64,000 nucleotides of DNA, taken from the NCBI RefSeq assembly GCF_008705135.1, contig NZ_CP023694.1:496001-560000 (forward strand), read 5' to 3'. Source of the DNA: Streptomyces coeruleorubidus (GTDB lineage: Bacteria > Actinomycetota > Actinomycetes > Streptomycetales > Streptomycetaceae). A model generated the notes under the pieces. The model did no database searches. It was not told the origin of the DNA and saw only the letters and a list, made by a program, of their open reading frames with translations. Below are positions 25,562-33,945 of the stretch, piece by piece. The stretch's first letter is position 1, and each line of letters opens with the position of its first letter. The position numbers and the translations under genes were made by a program.

Positions 25562-26656
25562 TTAGAGGGCGCTGGGCACCGTGACGGAGCCGGACTTGAC
25601 CTTGTCGGCGGCTTCCTGGACCTCGGTGCGGATCGTCTCGGGCACCAACTCCTTGAAGTGGTCGTCGTTCACGTAGCCGACGGCGTCCTCGGCGAGGCCG
25701 ACGCTGGAGACGGCGCCGTACTTCAGGGAGCCCTTCTGGTCGTCCTGCGCGGCCTGGTACAGGGCGTTGCCGACGTTCTTGAGGATGGAGGTGACGACGG
25801 TGTTCTTCTGCGCCTGGTCGCTGAGGGTCTGGTACTGGTCGGAGTCGACACCGAACGCGTACCGCTTGGCGGTGACGGCCGACTCGAAGGTGCCGAGCCC
25901 GGAGAGCCCGGCGACCGGCCACACCAGCGCCGCTCCCTGGCCGTACATGGCGGTGCTGATCTCCTTGCCCCTGGCCGGATCGCCGAACGGCTTGTCGCCG
26001 CCCACGTACTGGACGAGGACGTCGGACTTCTTTCCGCCGGCGGCCCGGAAGCCCGATGTGAAGCCGACGACGAAGTCCTCGATCAGCGGGATCTTCACGC
26101 CTCCCATGACACCGACCTTCTTCAGCGATTCGGCTCCTTTGAGGGCTTTGGCGGCCACCAGCTTCTCGGCCAGGAATCCCGCGAGATAGCCGCCCTCGTT
26201 CTGCTTGAAGGTGACGGAGTAGACGTTCTCGCACTTGTTGGAACAGGCGCCGTTCTTGCCGCTGTAGTCGACCGGGGCGTCGAAGACCCAGAACTTCTTG
26301 TCGGGGAATTCCGGCGCGAGTTTGCCGATGTAGTCGGTGACGTCGAAGGTGCCGGCGGCGAGGATGTCGTAGTCGTCGGCCGAGGCGGCGTCCTCGAAGC
26401 CGGGCTCCCACTTGGTGCGGTCGGAGCCGAGCTCCACCACCTTGAGCTGGTAACCGAGGTCTTTCGTGGCCCGCCGCAGACCTGCGTAGGCGGAGTCGAA
26501 GAACGACTTGTCGCCCAGCCCGCCATTGATCACCAATTTGATCCGCGGCTTGCCGGACGAGGCCGCTCCGGAATCGTCCATGTCGCCCGATCCTCCGCAC
26601 GCGGTCAGCGCGAGCATCCCTGTCACGACGACGGCGGCGCTTCTTCCGTATCTCAT
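25562..26656 (-). CDS. BMP-family nucleoside-binding lipoprotein
   Basis: 364 residues from the ATG at 26656, seven bases after AGGAGA; a Met six codons upstream has no site. The lipoprotein signal MRYGRSAAVVVTGMLALTAC ends in the lipobox cysteine. The mature part has the BMP/PnrA fold, beginning KLVINGGLGDKSFFDSAYAG and including KFWVFDAPVDYSG. It captures nucleosides outside the membrane and hands them to the permeases. It is the first gene of the importer unit and is the likely main target of the LacI operator at 26712-26727, 56 bases upstream. Confidence 0.92.
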   Translation of the reverse strand: MRYGRSAAVVVTGMLALTACGGSGDMDDSGAASSGKPRIKLVINGGLGDKSFFDSAYAGLRRATKDLGYQLKVVELGSDRTKWEPGFEDAASADDYDILAAGTFDVTDYIGKLAPEFPDKKFWVFDAPVDYSGKNGACSNKCENVYSVTFKQNEGGYLAGFLAEKLVAAKALKGAESLKKVGVMGGVKIPLIEDFVVGFTSGFRAAGGKKSDVLVQYVGGDKPFGDPARGKEISTAMYGQGAALVWPVAGLSGLGTFESAVTAKRYAFGVDSDQYQTLSDQAQKNTVVTSILKNVGNALYQAAQDDQKGSLKYGAVSSVGLAEDAVGYVNDDHFKELVPETIRTEVQEAADKVKSGSVTVPSAL

Positions 26657-26711
26657 CTTCGATCTCCTGATCATTTCGTTGCCGAGTGAGCGGCTGCGTT
26701 GACAGTAGAAA

Positions 26712-26727
26712 GTGCAAAACGTTTTGG
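26712..26727. promoter_or_regulatory. LacI-family operator GTGCAAAACGTTTTGG upstream of the nucleoside importer
   Basis: The core CAAAACGTTTTG (26715-26726) is a 12-bp perfect palindrome with the central CG typical of LacI-family sites. The whole 16-mer is the exact reverse complement of the site at 30787-30802. It lies between the binding-protein gene and the phosphorylase gene. The nearby LacI gene at 28347-29387 is the obvious partner. Confidence 0.85.
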
Positions 26728-26768
26728 CTACGTTGCCCGGTTTCTGTTTCATTTCGGGTGGGGGAACT

Positions 26769-27518
26769 TCAGTCGTCGGTGAGCAGCGCGGTGGCGGCGA
26801 TGCGCAGCGTCCGGTCGAAATCCGTCTCGCGTTCCTCGGCCGTGAGGGCGTCACCGGTGCGGAGGTGGTCGGACACCGTCAGCACCGCGAGGGCCTCACC
26901 ACCCTCCGCGCCGGCCACGGCGTACAGCCCCGCCGCCTCCATCTCGACCGCGAGCGTGCCCCGGCGCTCCAGGGCGTCGAAGAGGGCGGGGCGGTCCAGG
27001 TAGAAGTGGTCGCTGCTGAAGACCGGCCCGATGTGCACGGCCTCGGTCCCGGAGAACTCCCGCTCGGCGGCGTCCGCGGCGGCACGGAGCAGCCCGTAGG
27101 AGGGGGCGAGGGAGAGGGTCACGCCCTCCACGAGGACGCGACTGAGACTGGAGTCGGTGTGCGCGGCGGAGGCGAGCACCACGTCCCGTAGGGACACCGA
27201 GGCCGGGATCGCGCCGGCTGTGCCGACCCGGACGATCCTGCGCACGCCGTAGTGGCGGAACAGCTCCGTCGCGTAGATCGTCACGGACGGGATGCCCATG
27301 CCGGAGGCGAGCACCGACATCGGCACGCCCTGATGGCTGCCGGTGTAGCCGAGGATGCCGCGTACGTCGGTGACCTGCCGCGCGTCGTGAAGGAAGGTCT
27401 CGGCGATCCGCCGGGCGCGGCGCGGGTCGCCCGGCATCAGGACGAGGGGCGCGAAATCCCCGGGGGCGGCGGCGATGTGGGGAGTACCGGTGACGGACGT
27501 GTCCACCTGTCCGGGCAT
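26769..27518 (-). CDS. deoD: Purine nucleoside phosphorylase, DeoD type
   Basis: 249 residues. Trimer/hexamer-family motifs are LMPGDPRRARRIAETFL (phosphate site), GYTGSHQGVPMSVLASGMG, IVRVGTAGAI and the base-binding LAVEMEAAGLYAVA, followed by TVSDHLRTG. It cleaves purine nucleosides with phosphate to base and ribose 1-phosphate in the cytoplasm. Its ATG overlaps the stop of the amidotransferase-like gene (TGATG) after a GGAG site. It sits between that gene and the importer and is a central enzyme of the salvage set. Confidence 0.9.
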   Translation of the reverse strand: MPGQVDTSVTGTPHIAAAPGDFAPLVLMPGDPRRARRIAETFLHDARQVTDVRGILGYTGSHQGVPMSVLASGMGIPSVTIYATELFRHYGVRRIVRVGTAGAIPASVSLRDVVLASAAHTDSSLSRVLVEGVTLSLAPSYGLLRAAADAAEREFSGTEAVHIGPVFSSDHFYLDRPALFDALERRGTLAVEMEAAGLYAVAGAEGGEALAVLTVSDHLRTGDALTAEERETDFDRTLRIAATALLTDD

Positions 27519-28267
27519 CACAGCTCCGCTCTCGCGAGCCAGCGCACCAGCCGGTCCCACAGTTCGGCGTACCCCTTCCAGGCCAGAAACGGCGGCGGTG
27601 CCCAGTGCGGTGCCACATCGGAGGTGAACGCCGCCGATCTGCCCGCGCCGTGGCCGCCGACGACGAGCAGGGGGTGCCCGGCGCACTCGGCCAGCAGCGA
27701 CGCCTCCGGCCGCGCGGCGACCTCGTTGAGGCCGAGCAGCGCGGGCCAGGACCGCTCCAGCCCTCGTACGACCGCGTGCTCGCCCACCACTTCGGGGGCG
27801 GCTCCGGCCGGGAGCTCCACCCGGTCGTCGCGGTCCAGCATCGTCACCGGCAGGGCGGCGGCGAGCGAGGACCGCCCCCAGCGCGCGCGGGCGTCGATGC
27901 CGCTGAAGGTCAGATAGCCGCCGATCATCAGCACCCCGCCGCCCCGCTCCACGAAGCCGCGCACCAGCTCGGACCGGTCGGGCGCGGGGACGGAGTGGTC
28001 GAAGGTCTCGGGCGGGAGCTGGAAGCTGTTGGCGCCCACATCGCTGATGACGACGACGTCGTAGGCGTCGAAGCCGTCGGCGGTGGCAGGGACCCGGGTC
28101 GGGATCTCGTGCGAGGGCACGTAGGTCACGTCGTGGCCGCGTGAGCGGAGCGCGTCCAGGAAGGCACCTCCGCCCTCGGTGTACTGGCTGGTGTGGAAGG
28201 CGTCGAAGCCTTTCTGGTGGACCGTGTAGGTGAACCAGGACTCGCCGACAACGAGCACTCTGGGCAT
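27518..28267 (-). CDS. Glutamine amidotransferase-like protein (class I-fold, STM3548-type)
   Basis: 249 residues. It has a Rossmann-like amidotransferase fold: VLVVGESWFTYTVHQKGFDA at the start, then YDVVVISDVGANSF and RGFVERGGGVLMIGGYLTFS. The usual nucleophile cysteine elbow (GxCxG) is replaced by MIGGYLTF, so it is probably not a glutaminase. The family occurs next to sugar and nucleoside hydrolase or phosphorylase genes, but its activity is not established. It is translationally coupled to the phosphorylase downstream and follows the LacI gene on the same strand. Confidence 0.7.
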   Translation of the reverse strand: MPRVLVVGESWFTYTVHQKGFDAFHTSQYTEGGGAFLDALRSRGHDVTYVPSHEIPTRVPATADGFDAYDVVVISDVGANSFQLPPETFDHSVPAPDRSELVRGFVERGGGVLMIGGYLTFSGIDARARWGRSSLAAALPVTMLDRDDRVELPAGAAPEVVGEHAVVRGLERSWPALLGLNEVAARPEASLLAECAGHPLLVVGGHGAGRSAAFTSDVAPHWAPPPFLAWKGYAELWDRLVRWLARAEL

Positions 28268-28346
28268 GGCGAACCGCCTTTCGAGGCAGGGGGTATCGGC
28301 ACGGGAACTCCGTGCGGCGCAATGGCAGTTGGGGTCTGGCGTGGGG

Positions 28347-29387
28347 TCAGCGGGCGGCGGGTGCCGTGCTGCCGCGGACCTTGAGTTCGACGGGGAGGGT
28401 GTGCCGGGAGGCGGGCGGGACCTCGCCCCGGGTGACGTACTGGAGGAGCTGCGCGGTGGCGGTGCGGCCCACGTCGTAGGCCGGCTGGTGGACGGTGGTC
28501 AGGGGCGGATGCGCCAGCGAGGCCGCCCGGATGTCGTCGAAGCCGACCACCGAGACGTCCTCCGGCACCGACAGTCCCGCCTCCCTGAGCGCCAGGAGGG
28601 CGCCGAAGGCCATCAGGTCGTTGGCAGCGAAGACGGCCGTGCAGTCCTCGGGGAGACCGCCTTCCTGGAGGAGCTTGGCGACGAGGCCGTACCCGGAGCT
28701 CTCCTTGAAGTCGCCGACGAGTTCGACGACCTCGCCCCGGAAGGCCCGTACGAAACCGTTCGCACGGGCGTTGCTGCTCCTCAGGGCGCGCGGGCCGGTC
28801 AGCATCAGGGCCCGGCGGTGACCGAGCGTCCGGAGGTGCTCCCCCACCAGCCGCCCGCCCGCCTCGTGGTCGGCGGTGGCGATGAGGGCACCTTCCAGTC
28901 CCTCGACCTCCTCGTCGGCGAGCGCGATGGGGAACTTGCCCATCAGTGCCTCCAGCCTCCGCCGGGACGGCGGGGATCCCGAGGCGTACACCATGCCGTC
29001 GATGAACCGGCTGCGGATCATGCCGAGGTAGCGGTCCTCGCGGTCGGCGTCGAACTCCGTGTTGCAGAGGATCAGGCCGTAGCCGAGGTCGTGGGCGGCG
29101 TCCTCGGCGCCTTTGGCGAGTTCGGCGAAGAAGGTGTTGCTGATGTCGGGGATCAGCAGGCCGATCACCGAGGTGGAACCGGCCTGGAGGCTGCGGGCCA
29201 GGGACGCCGGGACGTAGCCGAGCCGATTGACGACACTGCGGACCCGTGCGGCGGTGTGCTCGTTGACCGGCCGGTTGCCGCTGAGGACGTGCGAGACGGT
29301 GGTGGCGCTGACGCCTGCCGCGGCGGCCACGTCCTTGATGGAGGCCGGGCGCCGGACCGCCTCCCGCTGGAAGGGCTCAGGGGTCAT
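28347..29387 (-). CDS. LacI-family transcriptional regulator of nucleoside salvage
   Basis: 346 residues from the ATG at 29387, inside the last 11 bases of the aminohydrolase gene. [23 protein letters not shown] at about residue 15, then the hinge [16 protein letters not shown]. The periplasmic-binding-like effector domain begins [18 protein letters not shown]. It shares a transcript with the aminohydrolase. The two identical palindromes at 26712 and 30787 are in front of the two ends of this gene set. The expected effector is a nucleoside, base or ribose phosphate (inference). Confidence 0.92.
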   Translation of the reverse strand: MTPEPFQREAVRRPASIKDVAAAAGVSATTVSHVLSGNRPVNEHTAARVRSVVNRLGYVPASLARSLQAGSTSVIGLLIPDISNTFFAELAKGAEDAAHDLGYGLILCNTEFDADREDRYLGMIRSRFIDGMVYASGSPPSRRRLEALMGKFPIALADEEVEGLEGALIATADHEAGGRLVGEHLRTLGHRRALMLTGPRALRSSNARANGFVRAFRGEVVELVGDFKESSGYGLVAKLLQEGGLPEDCTAVFAANDLMAFGALLALREAGLSVPEDVSVVGFDDIRAASLAHPPLTTVHQPAYDVGRTATAQLLQYVTRGEVPPASRHTLPVELKVRGSTAPAAR

Positions 29388-30768
29388 AGTGCTGCACCGC
29401 CCTGCCGTGGGAGGTGTCGAGGATCCGGGCCACCCGGGCATCGGCCTCGGCCAGCAGCGCGGGCTCGTCCACGGTGAGCAGCCGGCCGTCGCGCATCAGC
29501 ACCCGGCCGTCGACGACGACCGTCCGTACGTCACTGGCGCGGGCGCTGTAGACCAGCGCGGCGCGGGGATCGTGCAACGGACGGCAGTGCAGCCCGGTCA
29601 GGTCGGTGAGCACGATGTCGGCGCGCATGCCCGGCTCCAGCGCGCCGATCTCGTCCCGCCGACCGAGGGCTCGGGCCCCGCCGCGCATGGCCAGGCGCAG
29701 GGTGTCCGAGACGGTCATCCAGGTGGCGTCCCGCACGGCCTGCTTCTGGGTGAGGGCGACCAGCCGCAGTGCCTCCCACACGTCCAGCGTGTTGTGGCCG
29801 GCGGCGCCGTCCGTGCCCACGGCGACCGCGACTCCGGTGTCGAGCAGGTCGCGGACCGGGGTGAGCGGGGACAGGGCGTGCTTGAGATACACCTTGGGGC
29901 AGCAGGCCACGGCGGTCGTGCCGGCGTACTCGGCCAGCAGCGGCAGGTCGTCCTGGACGATCCCGCAGCCGTGCGCGATCAGGGCGCCTGCGTCGAGGAC
30001 CCCCGTGTCGTGCAGCACACGGATCGGGGTGATGTCGCGCCGCTCCAGGCTGGACCGGGTCTGCTCCAGGTGCTCGGCGGCGTGGATGTGCATGCGCAGG
30101 CCGAGCCGCCGGGCGTGCCCGGCGAGGGTCCGCAGGTCGCCGTCGTCGACCGTGTACGGGGCGTGCGGCCCGAGCGAGACGGTGACCCGGCCGTCGGCAC
30201 CGCCGTGCCAGGCCTCCGCGAACCTCACCGTGTCCTCCAGGGCCGCCTCGCCCCGGCTGCTGAAGTACGTGGGCGCGATGTCGGCCCGCAGGCCGGTCTC
30301 GGCGACCGCCTCGGCGATCTGCTCGGGGAAGAAGTAGTGGTCGGCGAAGGTGGTGACACCGGAGCGGATCATCTCCGCGCAGGCGAGCCTGGCCCCGGCC
30401 CGTACGTCTTCGGGGGTGAGGTTGGACTCCATCGGCCAGACGCGGTCGTTGAACCAGCCCTCGACGGTCACGTCCTCGGCCGCGCCGCGCATCAGCACCA
30501 TGGGGCTGTGCGTGTGCGCGTTGACCAGGCCGGGAACGGCCAGCAGGCCGCGCCCGTCGATCACGTCCGTCGCGCCGGTCGGACCGGTGGCGCCGGTCGG
30601 ACCGGGGATGCCGGTGGTGCCGGTCGGCCGTACCGCCTCGATGACGCCGTCCGTCACGACAATGTCCTGAGCCCGCAGAATCTCGCACTCGCCCTCCGGC
30701 GGGACCCGCAGCACATCGCAGCCGCTCACCAGGAGGCGGCCGGTCGCTGGGGGCGTTCTGTCGCTCAT
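29377..30768 (-). CDS. Amidohydrolase of the MTA/SAH/8-oxoguanine deaminase group, with a collagen-like insert
   Basis: 463 residues from the ATG at 30768, 19 bases past the operator. Metal motifs of the TrzN/SsnA/deaminase superfamily are NAHTHSPM, HIHAAEHLE, AHGCGI and the late TDGAAGHNTLD. It should deaminate a purine base or nucleoside (adenosine-like, guanine, 8-oxoguanine or 5'-deoxyadenosine), which fits the salvage neighbours; the exact substrate cannot be read. Odd feature: residues 50-67 are six Gly-X-Y triplets (GTTGIPGPTGATGPTGAT) in the N-terminal beta-sandwich. First gene of the aminohydrolase-LacI unit. Confidence 0.87.
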   Translation of the reverse strand: MSDRTPPATGRLLVSGCDVLRVPPEGECEILRAQDIVVTDGVIEAVRPTGTTGIPGPTGATGPTGATDVIDGRGLLAVPGLVNAHTHSPMVLMRGAAEDVTVEGWFNDRVWPMESNLTPEDVRAGARLACAEMIRSGVTTFADHYFFPEQIAEAVAETGLRADIAPTYFSSRGEAALEDTVRFAEAWHGGADGRVTVSLGPHAPYTVDDGDLRTLAGHARRLGLRMHIHAAEHLEQTRSSLERRDITPIRVLHDTGVLDAGALIAHGCGIVQDDLPLLAEYAGTTAVACCPKVYLKHALSPLTPVRDLLDTGVAVAVGTDGAAGHNTLDVWEALRLVALTQKQAVRDATWMTVSDTLRLAMRGGARALGRRDEIGALEPGMRADIVLTDLTGLHCRPLHDPRAALVYSARASDVRTVVVDGRVLMRDGRLLTVDEPALLAEADARVARILDTSHGRAVQHYDP

Positions 30769-30786
30769 GGCGCACAAGCTAGGTAT

Positions 30787-30802
30787 CCAAAACGTTTTGC
30801 AC
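30787..30802. promoter_or_regulatory. LacI-family operator CCAAAACGTTTTGCAC upstream of the aminohydrolase
   Basis: This is the exact reverse complement of the 26712-26727 site, 19 bases upstream of the aminohydrolase ATG. A repressor here would block the aminohydrolase-lacI transcript and so autoregulate. Confidence 0.85.
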
Positions 30803-30870
30803 AACCCTGAGGTCCGGGCCCCTGCCGAACCACCGCCCGGCCGAGCGGTGAGGAGACCGAAACGACGTCG

Positions 30871-31485
30871 TCAGAGGACGTCGTAGGTCAGGTGCGTCGC
30901 CGTCGATGTCGAGAGCACGCTCCGCTGCACGAGCGTGCGTGGCGCTCCGCCGGTGAACAGTGGCGTCCCGGCGCCCAGCACGACGGGGGCGAGGTGCAGC
31001 GTCAACGCGTCGACCAGCCCGGCGTCGAGCGCCGAGCCGATCGTGGCGCCGCCGCCCATGAGGACGACGTCGAGATCCTTGCCGCTGTGCGACGACGCCG
31101 CCTCGGCGCGCTCGCGCGCGGCGGTGACGGCGTCGGACAGACCGGTGGTGACGAACGTCCAGTCGAGGTCGGTGAGCCGCACCGACTCCGGTGGCGAGCT
31201 GGTCACGACGACGAACGCGGGCTTGCCGACCTCGCCGGCGCCGTAGCCGGTCTTGTCGTCCCAGCCGTTCGGGCCGTCGACCACGTCGAAGAGGTGGCGG
31301 CCGAGGACTACGGCGCCCGAACGGGCGGTCCCCTCGCGCAGATACCGGCGGTCGTCGGGGTCGTCGGAGAACGCCCAGGTGTGCAGGGCCTCGCCGCCGG
31401 TGCCCAGGCCGTTGTCCGGGCCGGGGTCGGGCCCGGTGACGAAACCGTCGAGAGAGACCGAGATGTCAGCGATGATGCGAGTCAT
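30871..31485 (-). CDS. Dihydrofolate reductase/RibD C-terminal-family protein
   Basis: 204 residues. It starts MTRIIADISVSLDGFVTGPD, the typical beginning of the YwjB/YyaP-like RibD_C family. GAVVLGRHLFD and VVLMGGGATIGSALDAGLVD are the NADPH-fold landmarks. These proteins are predicted NADPH-dependent reductases with unknown substrates and are not true DHFRs for folate synthesis. It is downstream of, and outside, the LacI regulon as far as the sequence shows. It is divergent from the GPP34 gene across a 212-base gap that holds a tandem repeat. Confidence 0.87.
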   Translation of the reverse strand: MTRIIADISVSLDGFVTGPDPGPDNGLGTGGEALHTWAFSDDPDDRRYLREGTARSGAVVLGRHLFDVVDGPNGWDDKTGYGAGEVGKPAFVVVTSSPPESVRLTDLDWTFVTTGLSDAVTAARERAEAASSHSGKDLDVVLMGGGATIGSALDAGLVDALTLHLAPVVLGAGTPLFTGGAPRTLVQRSVLSTSTATHLTYDVL

Positions 31486-31513
31486 ACGAGGGCAGACCCG
31501 ATCCGCCGCCCAG

Positions 31514-31555
31514 ACTCATCGCTCATGCATCGCAACTCATCGCTCACGCATCGCA
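31514..31555. repeat. Tandem direct repeat, 2 x 21 bp
   Basis: Two adjacent 21-base units, each beginning ACTCATCGCTCA and ending GCATCGCA, differ at a single base. They lie 29-70 bases upstream of the DHFR-like gene and in the common upstream region of the divergent GPP34 gene. Possible operator; no regulator can be named. Confidence 0.6.
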
Positions 31556-31697
31556 CCGACCACGCCGGGCGGCCGCTGGGGTGCGGCCGTCGTCCTCGCT
31601 CCGTAGGCTCGTACAGGAGTGCTGCCTGGCGGGCCGAAGCGCATCCGGCGCACCGCGTCGCTCGCCTCCAGCTCCTTGAGGTGAGGGGGAGCCGCTC

Positions 31698-32306
31698 ATG
31701 ACCACGCCACGGGACCTTTTGATCACCACCATGGACCTGGCGGCCAGTCGCGCGCTGGAGCGAGGGAATCTGTCACTCGCGCTCGCGGGAGCCGAGCTGA
31801 TCGACCTCCTGGACGCCCGGGCCGTCACGCTGGCCGGTGATCACATCGTGCCGAGTGACCGGCGTGCTGTGGCTGATCGGATGCTGGACGAGGCTGCGTC
31901 GTCGCTCGCGCGGCAGGCGCCGTACGACTCGGTCGACGCCTGGCTGTGGCGCAGGGGCCGCGACCTGTCCGAGGCCTATCTGGCCGCCCTTGAAGCAGAA
32001 GGGCGGCTCAGCCGTCGACGCCACCACCGTTGGATGATCTTCCAGCCCACTCACACGGTGCTGGTTGATTCGCCCGAACGCCGCCACGCGGCGACCCGGT
32101 ATGCGTCGGGTGAGCCCGTCCTCGCCGCCCTCGCGGCAGCCGCCGGGACCGGCGACGAACTGACTGAAGAGTCACCGAGCGTGGCCGACGAGGCCGTGGC
32201 GACAGTGCTCGCTGCCGTCCAGGACGCGGTGAGGGGTCTGGAGGCCGAACGGCAACGGCGAGCCATCGACGAGGCGGCCTTCGACAACATCTGGCGGGGC
32301 GATTAG
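31698..32306 (+). CDS. GPP34 (GOLPH3/VPS74-like) family protein
   Basis: 202 residues with a GGGGGAG ribosome site. It begins TPRDLLITTMDLAASRAL, then LALAGAELIDLLDARAVTLA, the start of the all-alpha GPP34 domain. In eukaryotes this domain binds phosphatidylinositol 4-phosphate on the Golgi; the many actinobacterial members have no established function. Cytoplasmic or membrane-peripheral by sequence. The gene ends 26 bases before the convergent HAL fragment. Confidence 0.82.
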   Translation: MTTPRDLLITTMDLAASRALERGNLSLALAGAELIDLLDARAVTLAGDHIVPSDRRAVADRMLDEAASSLARQAPYDSVDAWLWRRGRDLSEAYLAALEAEGRLSRRRHHRWMIFQPTHTVLVDSPERRHAATRYASGEPVLAALAAAAGTGDELTEESPSVADEAVATVLAAVQDAVRGLEAERQRRAIDEAAFDNIWRGD

Positions 32307-32332
32307 AAGCCGCGCGCTCGGCGGCCACACCA

Positions 32333-32821
32333 TCACCCGCCCCTCCTCCAGATGTCCGTGAAACGGTCGAGCAGTGCGGCCGCAGCCGTCACGTCATCCG
32401 TGAGCGGCCGGTCGGCCTGGTCCTCGTCGAGTACCGACAGGGCGAGCTCCAGCGCGCGGCCCACAGGAAGATCCGGATCGGGCCAGATCTCGCGCTGGCG
32501 CAACGCCCGTACCACGGCGACGAGTTCGCAGCCGACGACCAGACGGTACGCACCGCACGCGCGCAGCGTCTGACGTGCGGCGAGCGACGCGAAGCTGGGC
32601 TGTTCCTCGACGCCTCGGGAGAGTACGGCGTGGCCGAGCGACGCGGGCGCCGAGAAGGCCCGCAGATCGCCGAGGGCGGCGCCGGCGGCGTACTCAAGGA
32701 TCATGACACCGGAGGAGGCGGGTTGGTGGTCGGCGAGGAAGGGGCGCAGGCGGGTGAAGACGGGCTCGTTGAGGGTGGAGAGCCGTGACGTCGACAGCCG
32801 GGCCACCTGGGTGAGGGCCAG
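32333..32821 (-). pseudogene. C-terminal fragment of an aromatic amino acid/histidine ammonia-lyase
   Basis: The frame reads LALTQVARLSTSRLSTLNEP, then SSGVMILEYAAGAALGDLRA and LGHAVLSRGVEEQPSFASLA. These are C-terminal landmarks of the HAL/PAL family. The N-terminal half with the ASG triad that forms the MIO cofactor is missing. At about 32820 the lyase sequence ends, and on the other strand an osmoprotectant-binding protein fragment begins at the same point. The natural stop is kept. Not functional. Confidence 0.75.
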
Positions 32822-33323
32822 CCTGGACGCCTTCGTGGTCACGCGGGAGACGGCGAAGAAATACGGCCTGACCTCCCTGGCCGACCTGAAGAAGCAGAAC
32901 GGCAGGCTGGTCATCGGCGCGGCACCGGAGGTGAAGAAGCGCCAGGTGGGCGTGGTCGGCCTCAAGGACGTCCACGGGGTGGAGTTCAAGGAGTTCAAGT
33001 CCGTCGACTCCTCCGGTCCCCTGGTCAAGGGCGCCTTGAAGAAGGGCGACGTGGACGTGGCGAACCTCTTCACGACGGACACCGACGTCCAGGCCAACGA
33101 CTGGGTGGTACTGACCGACCCTGAGAACCTCATCCCCGGCCAGCACGTCGTCCCGCTCATCGCCGACCGCAAGGCCGACTCCACGGTCCGCAAGGCCCTG
33201 GCCCGCCTCGGCAACGTCCTCACCACGGCCCAGCTCACCGAGCTCAACCGCCAGGTGGACAAGGACAAGAAGGACCCGGAGGACGTGGCGAACGCGTACG
33301 CGAAGCAGCACGGGCTGGCTTGA
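32820..33323 (+). pseudogene. C-terminal fragment of an OsmF/OpuCC-type osmoprotectant-binding protein
   Basis: About 167 codons from LDAFVVTRETAKKYGLTSLA through VKKRQVGVVGLKDVHGVEFK and DVDVANLFTTDTDVQANDW to ADKDPEDVANAY-type end and stop. This is the second lobe of betaine/choline/carnitine-binding proteins of the OpuC/Osm type. The lipoprotein signal and first lobe are absent. The frame upstream of 32820 is antisense to the lyase fragment. There is no start with a ribosome site. It is the second betaine-binding-protein remnant in the window (see 6263-6361), from a different subfamily. Confidence 0.75.
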
Positions 33324-33945
33324 GGACGCCGGGAATCCGACTGCCCCCTGGAGACACACCGAGACGCTGAACCGGCAGCTCCAGGGGATGCCGGCGGCTC
33401 ATCTCCGACCACGAGGTCGTCGAGGACTCCGTCCGGCCCCCGGAACATAACGGCGCCGGCCTGCGTCACCCTCGCCAGCACGGGCACGTCCCGGTGAGCT
33501 GTTCGTACTGACGCGTGAAGCTCGCCCAGCCCGATGAGGCCGCCATGGCCCCGGCCGGCACCCCGACGCCAGCGGCGCGGAACCGCGCCTCTTCCCGTCG
33601 CGGCCTCCCGCCACTTCAGTCACAGCGCTCAAACCTGCGCCGGTGAGGCCAGACGGGCCCTCACCGCCCCCGGCGCCATGACGCGACAGGCACGCGTGCC
33701 GCCCCTGCCTGGCCGATCCCGACTTCGGCGGGCTTCAAAGGCATCGATTCACCCTATTGACACGTGGCCGAAACGCGCCCAGCATGATGGCGTTCGCGAT
33801 TCACCAGTGAATAGCTATTCAGCCCGTTCCGGTGGCCAGTCTCTGCCCCACCCCGCATCCACGCCTCGCCCCGTTCGCCGAGCCTCTCCGGCCGACGCCG
33901 CGAGACCCGTCGGGCCCCCAGATCCAGCGATCAAGGACGATCCAG
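33324..33945. other. 622-base gene-free stretch
   Basis: No gene is supported on either strand. Just after the OsmF fragment is a perfect inverted repeat, CCCCTGGAG-N25-CTCCAGGGG (33345-33387), which may be an old terminator. The right third is the regulatory region of the first transketolase operon: TTGACA at 33757-33762 without a clear -10 element, a 9-bp direct repeat CGATTCACC at 33745 and 33797, ATTCAC-CA-GTGAAT at 33799-33812, and the 12-bp palindrome GAATAGCTATTC at 33809-33820. The middle shows nothing recognisable. Confidence 0.5.
33807..33822. promoter_or_regulatory. Putative SorC-family operator in front of the first transketolase operon
   Basis: The reverse complement reads CTGAATAGCTATTCAC. 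It matches CTGAATGGATATGCAC at 40459-40474 in 13 of 16 positions, and with a two-base insertion it resembles the site upstream of the SorC gene (45829-45846). The operator lies 124 bases before the start of the first transketolase gene. Confidence 0.5.
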
